Assembly (NCBI GenBank): GCA_029582265.1
Contig: CM055819.1
Coordinates: 6,583,611-6,647,610, forward strand
DNA length: 64,000 nt
Source: Zoroaster sp. YZ-2022
Taxonomy: Eukaryota > Echinodermata > Asteroidea > Forcipulatida > Zoroasteridae
Reading direction: 5' to 3'
The translations under genes and the position numbers were made by a program. This document shows positions 22,463-35,402 of the stretch, one piece after another; positions within the stretch are counted from its first letter, which is position 1, and each line of letters begins with the position of its first letter. The notes below the pieces were generated by a model. It saw only the letters and a list, made by a program, of their open reading frames with translations. It was not told the DNA's origin and ran no database searches.

Positions 22463-25120
22463 CATATAAATTGCTCAAAGATGGATGGCCCTTATCAAAC
22501 AATCACTTGTCTTGGTATCTTAATTCATACCAATGCTCGAACTCTTATATAAAAATACCTCAGGAAAAACTAGATTGTTCATTGAACTACTTCAGGAGTG
22601 TTCGCAGCAATCTACTCTGCATATTATATTAAAAATCCCAGACATATTCAAAGTTATTCATCCGTCCAGTTGCAGTTTGAAAGCTATAGCTATGCTTTTT
22701 GCAAATCATGTGAGCGCAACCCTCATTTGTGACTCATTTCAATACGTTTCATATGACTAAAAATACAACAAAGGATCTGCACTTCTTTCACGCCTACATG
22801 TTGTGTTGCTTTTATGCGTCTATAGTATACACCATAAAAATGAGAGTTCACAGCCAAGTAAGAGCCAGCGATTTGATACATGGGATCTAAAGTAACTGTT
22901 AACTTTCTAAAAAAAAAAAAAAAAAAAGGAAAAGGATATCAGGAAACAAATGAACTGAAATCACTTTTAGTCTTTAAACTTTCTGAACCCCTTTTCTGCA
23001 AATTCACCGTTTCCTGTGAATGCGGCCAAAACAAATCTGTGCAGCTTACCCCACAACACTACTTATCTGGAACAATACTATGTAAAATCACGGAGGAAGG
23101 AAGGGAACTTTCCTCCATGATAAAATGAATGCTATAGTTTTCCTTTCAAGAATTGATTTATTATTATTTAGGAGGAGTCATCATTTACAGCGATATAAAG
23201 CCACTAATCAGTGTAAAAGCAGACTCGAAGTTATGCGTACTAGATTATATTAAAAGTGCAACAGGATCCAGGATGGATTTACTGTTTTCTTTCCCTGCAG
23301 GATCTTAGCATGCGCATGACTCTATACCCCTTACACAACATGCTGCACACTCAAATAAATTTTGGGTGAAGGTGCGAATTGAAGGGTGATTAACTTTTTC
23401 TTAACAAACCCCACTCCTAAGGGGTTGTCACATATACTGTAATAAAGGACGTAACTGCCACCCCACCAAAGTGAACATGATTTATAACAATGATAAGTAC
23501 CAATCAGTACACCGCAACCGATTTTGAAAGAGAAATATTGGGTTCTGAAAATAATCTTAATTCTTAAAATCATTGTTTAGCTTTATTATTATTAGTAATA
23601 GTAGTAGTTGTTATTTTTAATTATTCCTAGCTAGGTCTCTTATAGTAAATTCATTCTTTCAGGAAACAAGGTTTATTGACAGGCCATTGACATTTAACTA
23701 AAATTCATTGTGATAGAAAGCAATTAATATTCAAGTTCTGATTTTAGATTCGTAATATTTTGCCGTTTGTTAGTTTCATAATATTATTTTATTAAGCAAA
23801 ATCATGTCCTTATCCAAAGCCAACATGACGTACGGGATATCCTATTTAGAAGGCAGGGGCGCGGCAAGGCGCAAGCACATGAATCGTTTTAATTTCCCAC
23901 AACAGGTTAGTTCCGCCCACATCGCCTTTGATCGACCAATGCCATTATTCAACACGTGTTTTGTGACATGAACATCCAAGTGAACTTGCTATACGCATGC
24001 GCTCTGACATCATTGTCTCATTCTGATGATATGAAAGTCACTCCTGACACAGTCACGTGTGAGGCCACTGAAGCTGCGTGATGCACCGGCCGTGCGTGTG
24101 TGCACGTGTGATCATATCAATTGGGCTTTCTTTTGTACAGTGTATATGGTACATTGTAACTTGGGTTATTAAAGACACTTTTGTAGCAATTTTTACGGTT
24201 TTATTTCAGAAATAACTTTAAGTAAATACAATATTTTGTCACCAAGATGTTATACTTTTATTATAAATAAAGATCGAATTAAAATATTGTATCCTATGTA
24301 TTATAAAGGTCAATTTTGTAAACATTTACATGTATTTGTACACCAAAGGAGCCATGTTTTCAACAAGAATGAAAACGGGTATCCGGGTATCCGAACTTTC
24401 CTGATTTCGGGTATCCGGTTCCAAAAATATCCGAAAACGCACACCGCTATTTCTGGGAATAAAAAATAATTCTTTTCTTAATTATACAAATGTTCTGTAT
24501 GTAATTTAACTAATTCTTTCAATAATTTTGCTATAATACGTAAAAAACGTAAATTTTCTGACCGACCACCTTTCTCCTGTGCTAGTCTGTGGGCTTATCG
24601 TCGAAAAAAGTCCCCCATATGCAACTTTGGGTACAATCCTTGAAGATTTCATGGATTATTTTTCAAACCATAAAGAATCCAAATCAACTTGATGCCATTT
24701 TTTTCTATCACTGGAATGATGTTTTTCGAGGCATTTTTCGAACTAAAACGCAGACGACGAAACGAAAATTAACGAAAAGCCTACACTTTTTCCCAATTGA
24801 CGCACAACGCATTTTTCGGAATCCTTCCTGTTACCACTGTGCATTAGTATTCTCAATTGGTGTCAATTTCGCAGCCGGGACACTTCCATGTGTCACTTCG
24901 CGCTGTATCCGAAAATCACACACAGTCACTTCGCGCTATATCCGAAAATCACACACAGTCCGGTGCAGTGCACATGTATGGTTACGTGATTCATGTCGCG
25001 ACGCGTCGCTGCAATCCCATCATTAAACTGTCTTTTAGGTAAAACTTGTAGCTTTGCATGGTGAGGATGATAAGTAAGACTAATTGCGGTGACACCATGT
25101 GGAATCTCAATTGAGTAGTA
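22463..25120. other. Non-coding stretch without a recognisable gene
   Basis: Frames are short and show no family motif. A 33-bp unit with CGAAAATCACACACAGT is repeated twice at 24894-24959, and GGGTATCCG recurs near 24376-24420. Otherwise nothing is seen. Confidence 0.5.
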
Positions 25121-25129
25121 ATTAGTTCT

Positions 25130-27600
25130 GAAAAGAACTGGGGGTACAACTCGACGTTTCGATCAGTATGCTCTGATCGTCCTCAGGAGAATGCCGGACT
25201 CTGGAAAATGCTGCTGCTTAAGTAGGCTGCTGGAGGATCATCCCATGAATGGATGCTGGAGGATTAGTTCGTTGAGGCGCGCAGGCGGGAAACTGTGAGA
25301 CTATGAGACTAGGATCCTAGGGGGTTGGGGGAGAGGAGTGTGTGCTCACTGAACTGAATCAGTTGTTAACAAGCACAGGGGAAGGAGGGTGGTTGACTTA
25401 GGATATAGGGGATCCCTCAGTCTGGGGTGGGTTATGGACTTTGGATATAGAAGATCCTTCAGTCTGTAGTATAGGTCGCCAAATGTCGCTGATGAAGAAA
25501 CCGATGTCCTGTGGCACAGTGTCGTGTTTGACGATCTCGATGGCCTCTCTGATGCGTCTGGGGTGCCATGCGTCGATGTGTGTGATGAGTTGGGCTGCCT
25601 GCCAGTCGATTTGGTGGTCCTTGATGTGCGAGTGCTTGACGATGGCGGACTTCTCGAAATCTCCTCTGCGGCCGTGTGCTCGGTGTTCCTTCAATCTGAT
25701 GGGGAGGTTGCGTTTCGTTTCGCCGATGTACACCTTACCGCACTCAGGGATCCGGTAGACTCCCGCTCTGTTGTTTGGGTCCGGTTTGTCCTTGTGGGTA
25801 TGTAGAAGTCCTTGGAGTTTGCTGGGGGCTGAGTGGAACACATCGATGCCTGCTTGTCGGAGGATGCGTTATAGTTTGTGAGACGTCGAACCTAGATAGG
25901 GGAGACAAGCAGAGAGGGTTAGATCACTTACCTTGCTTTTGGAGTTTGGAACCGGCTTCGCTGTGCTGATCTTGTTGTGATTGTAACCGTTGCGTTTGAG
26001 GGTAGTTCTGATGTGCTGTAGTTCCTTGGGAAGGCTGTCCTTGTCACAAATGTTGTAGGCGTTGTACGAGCGTACGGTTGACCGATGACTTGATGCTTGG
26101 ATGATGGAAGGAGCGCTGGTTCAGGTACCGATCTGTGTGCGTGGGCTTTCTGTAGACGTTGTGGTGTAGGAGCCGTCTGCTTCTGGAAATGCCAACATCA
26201 AGGAACGCGATCTTGTCATCTTCTTCCGTTTCCATGGTGAACTTGATGCTCGGGTGTTGCTGGTTTAGATGTTGTAGAAAATCCTGAGTGTGTCTTCTGC
26301 TGTGTGCCTAAAACCACAAAGGTGTCATCCACGTATCGGAGCCACAGCTTGGGTTGGAGGTCGGCGGTGTTGAGGGAAGAGTTTTCAAACCTTCCATGAA
26401 AATATCAGCAAGGACCGGGGATAAAGGAGATCCCATGGAGGTCCCAGCTGTCTGCTCGTAGAACTTGCCCCTGAAACTGAAAACAACTTGAAGAGACACA
26501 TGTTAGTAGCAAATCATGAATTTGGTCCGGGGTGAGTGATGTGCGATCATCAAGAGAAAGATCTTGTACGAGTCTGTCCTTCACCAGGAGGCATGTCTCT
26601 GTAGTTGGGACATTGGTGAATAGGGAGACAACATCAAAACTAACCAAGATGTCGCTGGGTTGAAGTGTGAGGCCCGGTGATCTCAACGAACTGACTGGAG
26701 TTGGACACATATGGTGTTGAGTGAGACCCACCAAGGGTCGGAGGATCTTAGCTAAATGACGGGCTGTGTTGTACGTAGGTGAACCTCTGAGGCGACAATA
26801 GGGCGGAGAGGGACATCAGGTTTGTGAATCTTCGGCTGGCCAAAGAACCTAGGGCAGGATGAGCTGGATGGTCTGAGATGTCGGTAGAGTTGGATGGAGA
26901 GGCCACCGGCACGGTGGAGGGCAAGGAGTTTGCTAGCTACTCTTTTCTCTATGGATGGGATGGGGTTCTTCTTGAGGGGGCGGTATGAATCGGATAATAA
27001 AATGTGACTTACCTTGTCGGTGTATTGTGCTCGGTCCATGATGACTGTAGCGTTGCCTTTGTCTGCGGTGAGGATGTGGATGGAGCTGTCTCGTCGGATG
27101 TCCTGTAAAGCAGAAAGTTCTCCCTTGGAGAGGTTGGGCTTGGCTGGCTTGGCTTTACGCAGAACATCGCTCATCTGTAGTCTGACGTCATCAGCTGCTG
27201 TTTTGTTGAGTCGTCGCAGGGCTGGCTCTTTTCTTTGTTTGTTGCATGGTTTTGTGTCACAATATCTTCGTAAGTAGAACAATAACATTATTCTTAACAG
27301 TCAATTAACACTGTTGGCACAAAATTTGTCACAGACATTTGTAGAAAAACCTATTTAGTTTCGTGTTTTGATGCTTGCCAACGAAGTTATATTTCGTGTG
27401 GTTCCTCAGTGTTGTTGTTTTGGATTGGTCATGAGTATTGTGGGGGGAGTCAATGTACATGATTACCACTGGGCCATGTGGGTTTTTGTAAGTTTTTCGG
27501 TATCCTGCAATATTTTTCTTGTGTCTTAAAATTTCTAAAAGCTGACGTGAAAGGTGACCTACAGTGGCTGTCACAGGAGTTTTTGTTTAAAAGAATTGTT
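25130..27600 (-). mobile_element. Penelope-like element (reverse transcriptase plus GIY-YIG endonuclease), decayed
   Basis: On the - strand the pieces lie in Penelope order. About 27288-26752 is the N-terminal RT region with ILTADKGNATVIMDRAQY and PKIHKP. About 26690-26620 has SFDVVSLFTNVP. About 26470-26400 has GTSMGSPLSPVLADIF. The catalytic YVDD lies in another frame near 26335. About 26230-26050 has FLDV and VYRKPTHTDRYL. The C-terminal GIY-YIG nuclease begins at about 25757 with GVYRIPECGKVYIGETKRN. At least three frameshifts break the frame, so it is not expected to be active. Penelope-like elements prime reverse transcription with the endonuclease nick. The 3' flank at 25130-25200 contains the characteristic self-complementary block. 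Confidence 0.92.
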
Positions 27601-27634
27601 TAAACATCAGATTTGAGTGAAAAATAACGGTGCA

Positions 27635-28090
27635 TGCAATCCCATTCAGTGACACTACATCTTTGTTGATTTGTTTTTCAAATTGTATTTTGGGTCCGTA
27701 TTTTGGGTCCGTAACTGACTATTTGCGTTGTTTGTCGGTTTGACAATATAGTTTGTGGGAATAGTTGACCCTTTGTTTAAAGGTAGGCCTACCAAAAATT
27801 ACCGATTGGTCAAAAAAAGGGGAAATGTGTTGAAGAGACGTGTTGAAGGATATTTTTTTCAGATCCTTTGGTAGCAATAGATACGCTTTCATGCCTCAAT
27901 TGCGGGCAAACATCAGTTGCAATAGTTGGTGCAATAGAAGTTAGAACCGGATTGTTTCCTGTCTTATTTTTGATTAAGACATAATTGATGTTTTCCAAAA
28001 GGTTGTAATTAATATGTCCGTTTTGTATGAGTTCATTCGTTCATTGTGTTTATGTGATTTGTTCCTCTAATAAAGAGAGCAGATCATTAA
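27635..28090 (+). repeat. Repeat copy 1 (pair with 30071-30517), ending in an empty TTAA site
   Basis: Shares blocks such as TTCAGTGACACTACATCTTT and ATGTGATTTGTTCCTCTAAT in the same order with 30071-30517. Here ATCATTAAGTG continues into unrelated sequence. In the second copy the same TTAA is the left edge of copy B. Confidence 0.85.
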
Positions 28091-28760
28091 GTGTTTCATC
28101 TGGTTTTTCAAAAAAAGCCAGATGTGACTGGCTCTGGCAAAACCCTAAACTTGGACCCAATTTTCAAAAGTGACCTCCCAAATTTATTGTGAAAATTAAC
28201 AATGTTCCCAACAACATTTCAGGATTTTTCTTTTTCCATCAAAATCTAGAGAAAATGCACTATATGTTGACAAGAAAATCTCAAACTGGTCCCTGGGGTC
28301 CCAGGGAGTGAGTTTTTCAGTTGATCCTTTTGGATCTGTATTTGTGAGATTTACTCGGATTGATTTCTCCCGAATGTTTTGAGCCTTTCTGAATGCAACA
28401 AAGGGTTGTTTTGGAAATATTTCCGAGAGTTTGATGGTTTTGTTGTATCAGAGGCTAATGTTTGTTTACTGCTTGTTTCACGTCTTGTGTGGTATTACGA
28501 ACGGATTTATAAGTCGTTATTTTGCTTATCTTTTGGTAATTTGTGAATCAGTATGGCTGGTTGGCCAGTGATACTTTGTGTTGCGTTGTTTCGCTCGGTT
28601 TGAGTATAGCTTCTGGCTAATAATTTTTGGTGAGAAATTTTGACTTTTTCTGTGAAATCTTCGTCATTGTTGGTGTTTTTAGCATGTCGCAGAGTCTCTC
28701 AGTAGATAAATGCTTTGAACACATGAGGTGGGTGTGATCTCTGTGTAGAAACTGGTATAT
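28091..28760 (+). repeat. Unclassified repeat-like sequence
   Basis: The segment 28395-28510, with AATATTTCCGAGAG and TGTTTGTTTACTGCTTGTTT, recurs inverted at about 56735-56850. No coding potential is recognised. Confidence 0.6.
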
Positions 28761-29066
28761 GTGGGAATGTGGGTTCGAATCCCGGCCGTGACACTTGTGT
28801 CCTTGAGCAAGACACTTAACCGTAATTGCTTCTCTCACCCAGGGGTTAAATGGGTACCTGTGAGGGCAGAGTTGGTTGATTAGCCCTATATGCGCTGTAA
28901 TGGCAGCAATTGAGCTGTATACTCCCCAGGGAGCTGAGATGGTTTCAGGAATGATTTATGAGCCTTGTGAGCCTTATGAGCAGGGATAATAATATGCGCC
29001 TTGAGCACCACTCAGTTGGTGGATACGTGCGCTATATAAGTCCACACATTATTATTATTATTATTA
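28761..29066 (+). mobile_element. tRNA-derived SINE, 5'-truncated
   Basis: Retains box B (GGGTTCGAATCCC), the common body, the GTGCGCTATATAAG motif and an (ATT)n tail. Confidence 0.92.
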
Positions 29067-29714
29067 TGTTTCTGTAGGTTTGGTACACTTTGTGTCTAGT
29101 ATGCCACCATGTTTGGATTTTTATGTTGTAGGATTTTATTTTCGAGATCATATAATGTTATTATGTCACAAATTTCCGGACTGGCTGTTAAGCCAATTGC
29201 ACAACCGATTTTCTGGAGGTAGATTTTATTTCCAAATTGGAAACAATTTCGTTGAGTATTAGTTCCAGAAATATTCGGATGTATTTGTTGATGAATCTAT
29301 GGATAGTTGGTTTGGTCGATGGCATTGCATACACAGTTTATTGCCTCAGTTTGGCGGATATTTGTGTAACATTTTAACAACATCAATTGATACTTGTGAT
29401 AAGCACATATTTGTGGAAATGTTATTCCTTCGAGTGTCGTCTGTATGTCGCGTACATATGTGACCGGCTCTGTGAAAATGAGTCACATGTCGCACCATGC
29501 GTTTACATGCGTTTACATTTTTACGTCTGATTTTTGGTTATCATGTTTTTGACATCATTAGGATCTAAATTTTCTTAATATTTTACATAAACGTCAATTT
29601 CAATCAATAAAAATATTGAAATCAATGATTTTGTGAGTACATTGTGTCATTTGTTTTCATTTGAATGCTTGTTTTCCTAACAATAAATTGTGTTAATTAT
29701 GCACACTATTGATT
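29067..29714. other. Non-coding stretch
   Basis: No recognisable gene or element. Confidence 0.5.
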
Positions 29715-29715
29715 A

Positions 29716-29748
<33 letters not shown>

Positions 29749-30066
29749 TGGATTTATATAGCGCACGTATCCACCAACTAAGTGGTGCTCAAGGCGCATT
29801 ATATTATTATCCCTGCTCATAAGGCTCATAAGGCTCATAAATCATTCCTGAAAGCATCTCAGCTCCTGGGGAGTATACAGCTCAATTGCTGCCATTTCTA
29901 GCGCATATAGAGCGAACCAACTCTGCCTTCACAGGTACCCATTTAACCCCTGGGTGGAGAGAAGCAATTATGATTAAGTGTCTTGCTCAAGGACACAAGT
30001 AAGTCACGGCCGTGATTCGAACTCACATTATGTTGCTAACACCAGAACTTGAATCCGGTAAGCTAG
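29715..30066 (-). mobile_element. tRNA-derived SINE
   Basis: Nearly full body plus most of a tRNA head (the box B complement near 30010 and the ACTTGAATCCGGTAAGCTAG complement of the anticodon-stem region). The (TAA)n tail is at 29715-29746. Confidence 0.92.
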
Positions 30067-30070
30067 ATGA

Positions 30071-30517
30071 TGGTGCAATCCTATTCAGTGACACTACATC
30101 TTTGTTGACTTTTTGTTTTTGTTTTCCAAGATGCATTTGTTATACAAATTGAAATATAGCGAGTCCGTATCTGACTATTTCCAAAGTTTGTCCATTTGAC
30201 ATTGAGTTTTGTGAATAGTAGGCTTTTTGTTTGAACGTACCAATAATGACCGATTGGTCAAATTGGGGAAACGTGTAGAAGAGACAGGATATTTTTTCAG
30301 ATCATTTAGTAGCAATAGCTAAGCTTTCATGCCTTATGGCAATCATCAGTTGCATGTAATGGTTCAAATTAATGAGCCTGGTGGTCTCTTGTCTTATTTT
30401 TTAGATAAGACATTGAATTGATGTTCTTTTCAAACAGTTGTAATGTGTCCGTTTTGTTTGAGTGAGAGAGTTCGTTGTTTTTATGTGATTTGTTCCTCTA
30501 ATAAGGAAAGCAGAACA
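30071..30517 (+). repeat. Repeat copy 2, interrupted at its TTAA by copy B
   Basis: Collinear with 27635-28086 until CATTAA, where the terminal repeat of the TTAA element begins. Confidence 0.85.
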
Positions 30518-31782
30518 TTAAAGGTACACACCGCCCTAAAAGTGCAAAAAATGGGATTGATAGAATGATAGATAATCCTTTTTGGAAGGTTTTCTTCAAA
30601 AAACTAAATCTGGGTATCATGTAATTACTGAGAAATGTCCAAAACAACAATAATGTCAAAGGTCACGTATACGCATTTCCAGTAGTCTACGACCGTGAAA
30701 CCTGTACGGCAATATTGCAGATTGTATTTAGACTGGTACCTCTGCATTGCACACCATCGTGATTGTAACAAGAGGAACAAGGTTCCAGTCTTTACATTTT
30801 TTGTATCCGTTGTAAACACACGAACGATCACAGAATTCCTGGATTCGATTGCAACCAGATGCACGTCGACGTCCAAGATCATCCAAAAAAGTGAGGAAAA
30901 TGCTTAATATTAGGCTTGATAGACCTTGGATCAACCATGGAGAAAGGCATAGACTGAACAAACCGGTGCTTAGCAGCATCTATCTGGACATGCTGGATTC
31001 TGGGTGAGCAATCTCAATCATTCATGATCAATATCATGATATAGTTTTTACATTGCCATCGGTAGACAGAACATGTGTAACATGATGAACACAATCATGA
31101 CAATGTCCCCTGGCAATTATGTGAAATTGCCCTAATCCCTGATTACATACTCTACATATTTGACAAGAAAAAATTGTGAAAGGGAAGCTTCAATTTTGCT
31201 TTAGATTCTCATATTCTCAAAATATTATCAAACATTTTTATTTAGTTGGGACACATACTATAGGCGGCTTAGGCCTAATGACCAAATTATTTTGTCCGAA
31301 ATGCTTTTAAGTTTTAGGGGGCCTAGTTTTATCTTAGAGAAAATAAAATTTAAAAAAAGACATTATAAATACAAGAATTTCCCAGATATAACTTTGTGAA
31401 ACACGAGGGGGAGCACCTATTTTTAATAAATTTTTACAGGTTGGTTTTTACGCTCTAATGTTAACGTGTTACAGGGTTGAAGTCAATGTTCATTATCAAA
31501 TACCAATGATGAACATTTTATTTAGTTTTAATGGTTGTTTATTACAACAAAATTAAGGTTTAGTATAATATGTAATTTTTTTGCTATAGCAGTACTATCA
31601 TTTCATTCCAAGAGAAGGGGTCTATCTGATAACCACATTTCCAATCCATATCAGTTAAAAAATGTTTTAATTTATTTCACAGTGATTGTTGATAATTTTG
31701 AATTTGTTTAAATCTAAGTCCTTACTCCTCTGTTCACTCTTAAATCTTTTTCAGAAAGAGGACAAACATTTTGCTACTTCAG

Positions 31783-32522
<740 letters not shown>

Positions 32523-33241
32523 TTCAGCTATGCAGAATTGATGCTGGGTGTGATTCTCGATTCGGTCAATGGAATTGGTAATTTGGAATCAAACATATGT
32601 CTGGGCCCCTTACATTTATTGCTTGTTTGCCCCTCCCCCTCCCCAGTTCTTGGATTCTATAGTGCTGCAGTAATACTCCAAAGAATTTTAGAAAACAAAT
32701 GTGTCGGTTCATCACCAGTGGCAGTACATGCCATCACCAACAACCTGGGGTGGGGGGGGGGGGAGGCGCAGACATTTTATTCCAAAATTACCGATTCCAA
32801 TGACAGCCCCTGAATGTCACCTATTCTGAACTGTCACTAAATCGTACATACAGAGCGTACATTTATTATGCAGATTGATTATGTTTTCTTGTCAATAAAT
32901 GATCGTTGTTGGGCTCATTTACACTGAAGTCATTTCACTAGTTATATGTGTAAGACCATGTACATGTACACTCATTGTTAGATTGTTTACAATAGGTTAA
33001 ACAGGTCAGCAAAGTGGTTTCAATTGATTGTTGGGGGGGGGGAGAGAGAAGAGTGGAACCACAAAAGACAAGTCATGAAACCAAATGGACAGTTAAAATA
33101 AATATGTATTTCATTGTTTTATTAGCAATTTACAAGCACCCATACAACTCTTGGATTATTTCAATGTTCAAACATTTATGTACAAAATGGCATCTGATCT
33201 TTAGCTTGTAATTCTGTAGATTGGATGCAGCTACAGACATT

Positions 33242-34508
33242 AGTATGTGCAGCAAATCAGTCCTCTTTGTGGAGGAGGTGGAGGTGGGATTGAGGTGGCA
33301 CTCCACCTCCACAAAGAGGACTGATTTGTTGCAATACATGATTGAATTTTTATGACGTCATGTCAGTATTTATTTTTTTATTTTTATTCACTCCTCCTCC
33401 TAAAATCACTCCTCCTCCTCCTCCTCCTCCCCACAATGTTGGTCGTACGGTGGCACACCTCACTGCACTGCCTCCTCATTGCTCCTCCTCATTGCTCCTC
33501 CTCCTCAAAATACTGGTTGAGACACGTCTAATCCCACCTCAATGACGTCATGTCAGTATTTTATATTTTTTATGACGTCATTTCGGCTAAGTAAAAATTG
33601 TGTTACACAAAATACTGCACAACTGCGCACTACTCCCTCCACAATAAACTGCACACAAAATACTGCACACAAAATACTGCACACAACTGCGCACTACTCC
33701 TCCACACAAACTGCATACAAAATACCCACACAAACTGCACACAAAATACTGCACACAACTGCGCACTACTCCTCCACACAAACCGCACACAAAATACTTA
33801 CTCCCTCCACAATAACTGCGCACCATCCTCATTGCTCCTCCTCAAAATACTGGTTGAGACATCGTCTCGCGCGCGTGAGACACGTCTGGGGGCGCGCGTG
33901 GAGGTGTGCTCCTCCTCAATGTTGGTCGTAACGTGAACACTCTCACTGCACTGCTCCTCACAACTTGACTTGTTTAATTGAACACTTTGCACAAGTGGCG
34001 GTTTAATACTAGAAAAGACACTGTATGGAAAATATTAATGTATTGAATTACACAAAAATTTACTCCCCGCAATACACAAACCACACAAAATACTGTATAC
34101 AAAATACTGCATGCACACAACTGCGCACTACTCCTCCACACAAACTGCACACACAAAAATACTTACCCTCCACACAAACTGCACACAAATACTGCACAAA
34201 AATACTGCACACAATTTTGCACTCCTCCACACAAACTGCACACAAACTACCCTCCACACAAACCGCACAAAATACTTACTCCTGCACAAACTGCACAAAA
34301 ATACTGTACACAAAATACTGCAGATTATTAACTGCACTATTTTCATACAAACCCAAAAAAGTTGGAGGTGTGCAGTTTGTGTGAGGGAAGAAAAGCGCAA
34401 GCATATTGATGATTGCGTTGAGACACACGTCTAGAGCGCATAAGGCATGTCGTGTCTTAAACAGAATGGACATCGTTGATTGGTTGAATGTTTGCGCATT
34501 GTTTATGG
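33242..34508. repeat. Left long terminal inverted repeat
   Basis: Matches the reverse complement of 46671-47339, from the GCAAATCAGTCCTC tip to the innermost TTGGTTGAATGTTTGCGCAT block. Much of it is a loose tandem of units containing CACACAAACTGCACACAAAA and TACTGCACAC, with TGACGTCAT motifs (33354, 33542, 33570) between. It is longer than the right repeat, mostly because it has more subrepeats. Confidence 0.85.
33249..33333. repeat. Terminal hairpin of the polymerase element
   Basis: CAAATCAGTCCTCTTTGTGG and its inverse lie about 45 bp apart and can form a stem of some 30 bp with a short loop. The right terminus has a garbled equivalent at about 47163-47310. Confidence 0.75.
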
Positions 34509-34563
34509 AGCAACCACACACTCTTTGTGATTGGTTGTTTCGGCGACGCGAAGGATGGTAGAG

Positions 34564-34571
34564 TATAAAAG
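34564..34571 (+). promoter_or_regulatory. TATA box reading into the PC4-like gene
   Basis: TATAAAAG sits just inside the left TIR. Transcription would start about 30 bp on, around 34595, ahead of the ATG-containing region at 34695. Position and direction fit a promoter for the + strand transcription unit. Confidence 0.55.
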
Positions 34572-35122
34572 ACGAAATTTTAATTCAAAACTCTCATATT
34601 TTCGCCAATATTTTCATCAAGAACATTGCATTGTTGCTCGTATACGCTACTTGTATTGTGAACAGTCGACAAACGACAATTTTTGAGCCTTAACATGAAC
34701 GGTGAGCCCAGTACTGGTCGACCCCGATGCCCACACCTGTGGTTCCTGCACCTGGCGCGATGGCGCCCCGTCGACTCCGGCCCCGGCACCACCACCACTG
34801 AATAGGGCACGCATCGAGGAGAGAAAGCTCTCATTCCTCCCGACATGATAGATGCTGGTGGTGCGAAGCCCAGAGTGTGACACATGGCAAGAGCTATTTC
34901 AAACAAGCTCACACGAGAGACCCGTGGATCTGCCCAGTTCATCGACTTATCTGCGTGAGTTAATGATGTTGCAGCCACATCCACCCACTGTTGATGTTTT
35001 GTCTGCTGTTGAACAATACCAATCAAGGGATTAGCTGCTGACACCGAAGACCCCTAGAGTAGAGCTAGCCCCCAGAGAATGTAAAAGGGAAGGCAGGGCG
35101 CGCAAGCTGTACTTTCCACCGG
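34572..35122 (+). other. Probable 5' exon region of the PC4-like gene, broken
   Basis: The + strand contains short open pieces, for example one including MARAISNKLTRETRGS near 34884-34930, interrupted by stops. I do not recognise a domain. The 154-residue frame on the other strand lacks any family motif and is probably a shadow. Confidence 0.35.
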
Positions 35123-35352
35123 ATGAACAAGCCAGAGGAGAACGACAGGAAGGCGGTGCGATTTCAAATCGGAGGTGAGTTATATGCTGTTGTCAAGGGT
35201 TTCAACACCTACATTAACATAAGAGAGTACTATTTAAATCCAGCGGAAACAAAGCTTGCTGGCAAGAAGGAATTAATCTCACCGTGGAGCAGTGGGGTCA
35301 GCTCAAACAACAGAGTACGCCATCACTAAAGCCATCTTTCAAGTTTAGCTGA
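35123..35352 (+). pseudogene. PC4/Sub1-like single-stranded-DNA-binding domain, frameshifted
   Basis: The frame reads VRFQIGGELYAVV, then YINIREYY, then after a one-base slip at about 35270 GINLTVEQWGQLKQQ. These are the three landmarks of the PC4 C-terminal domain in the right order and spacing: FQIG, D/N-IREYW/Y and GKKGI-L---QW--LK. PC4 domains bind single-stranded and melted DNA as dimers; in hosts they serve transcription and repair. In a mobile element with its own polymerase, a replication role is plausible but inferred. The missing base lies in a short G run, so it could be a sequencing slip. Confidence 0.72.
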
Positions 35353-35402
35353 TTAACAAAGATGTTAACTGTTGATTAACTGAATGGTATTGTCTCACCT
35401 GT

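Noticed and set aside
25441..25805. + strand genes of about 100 codons
   Set aside because: They are shadows of the GIY-YIG end of the Penelope-like element on the other strand.
33600..34380. CRISPR-like array
   Set aside because: Repeats are degenerate, unevenly spaced and lack unique spacers. They belong to a transposon terminal repeat in a eukaryotic genome.
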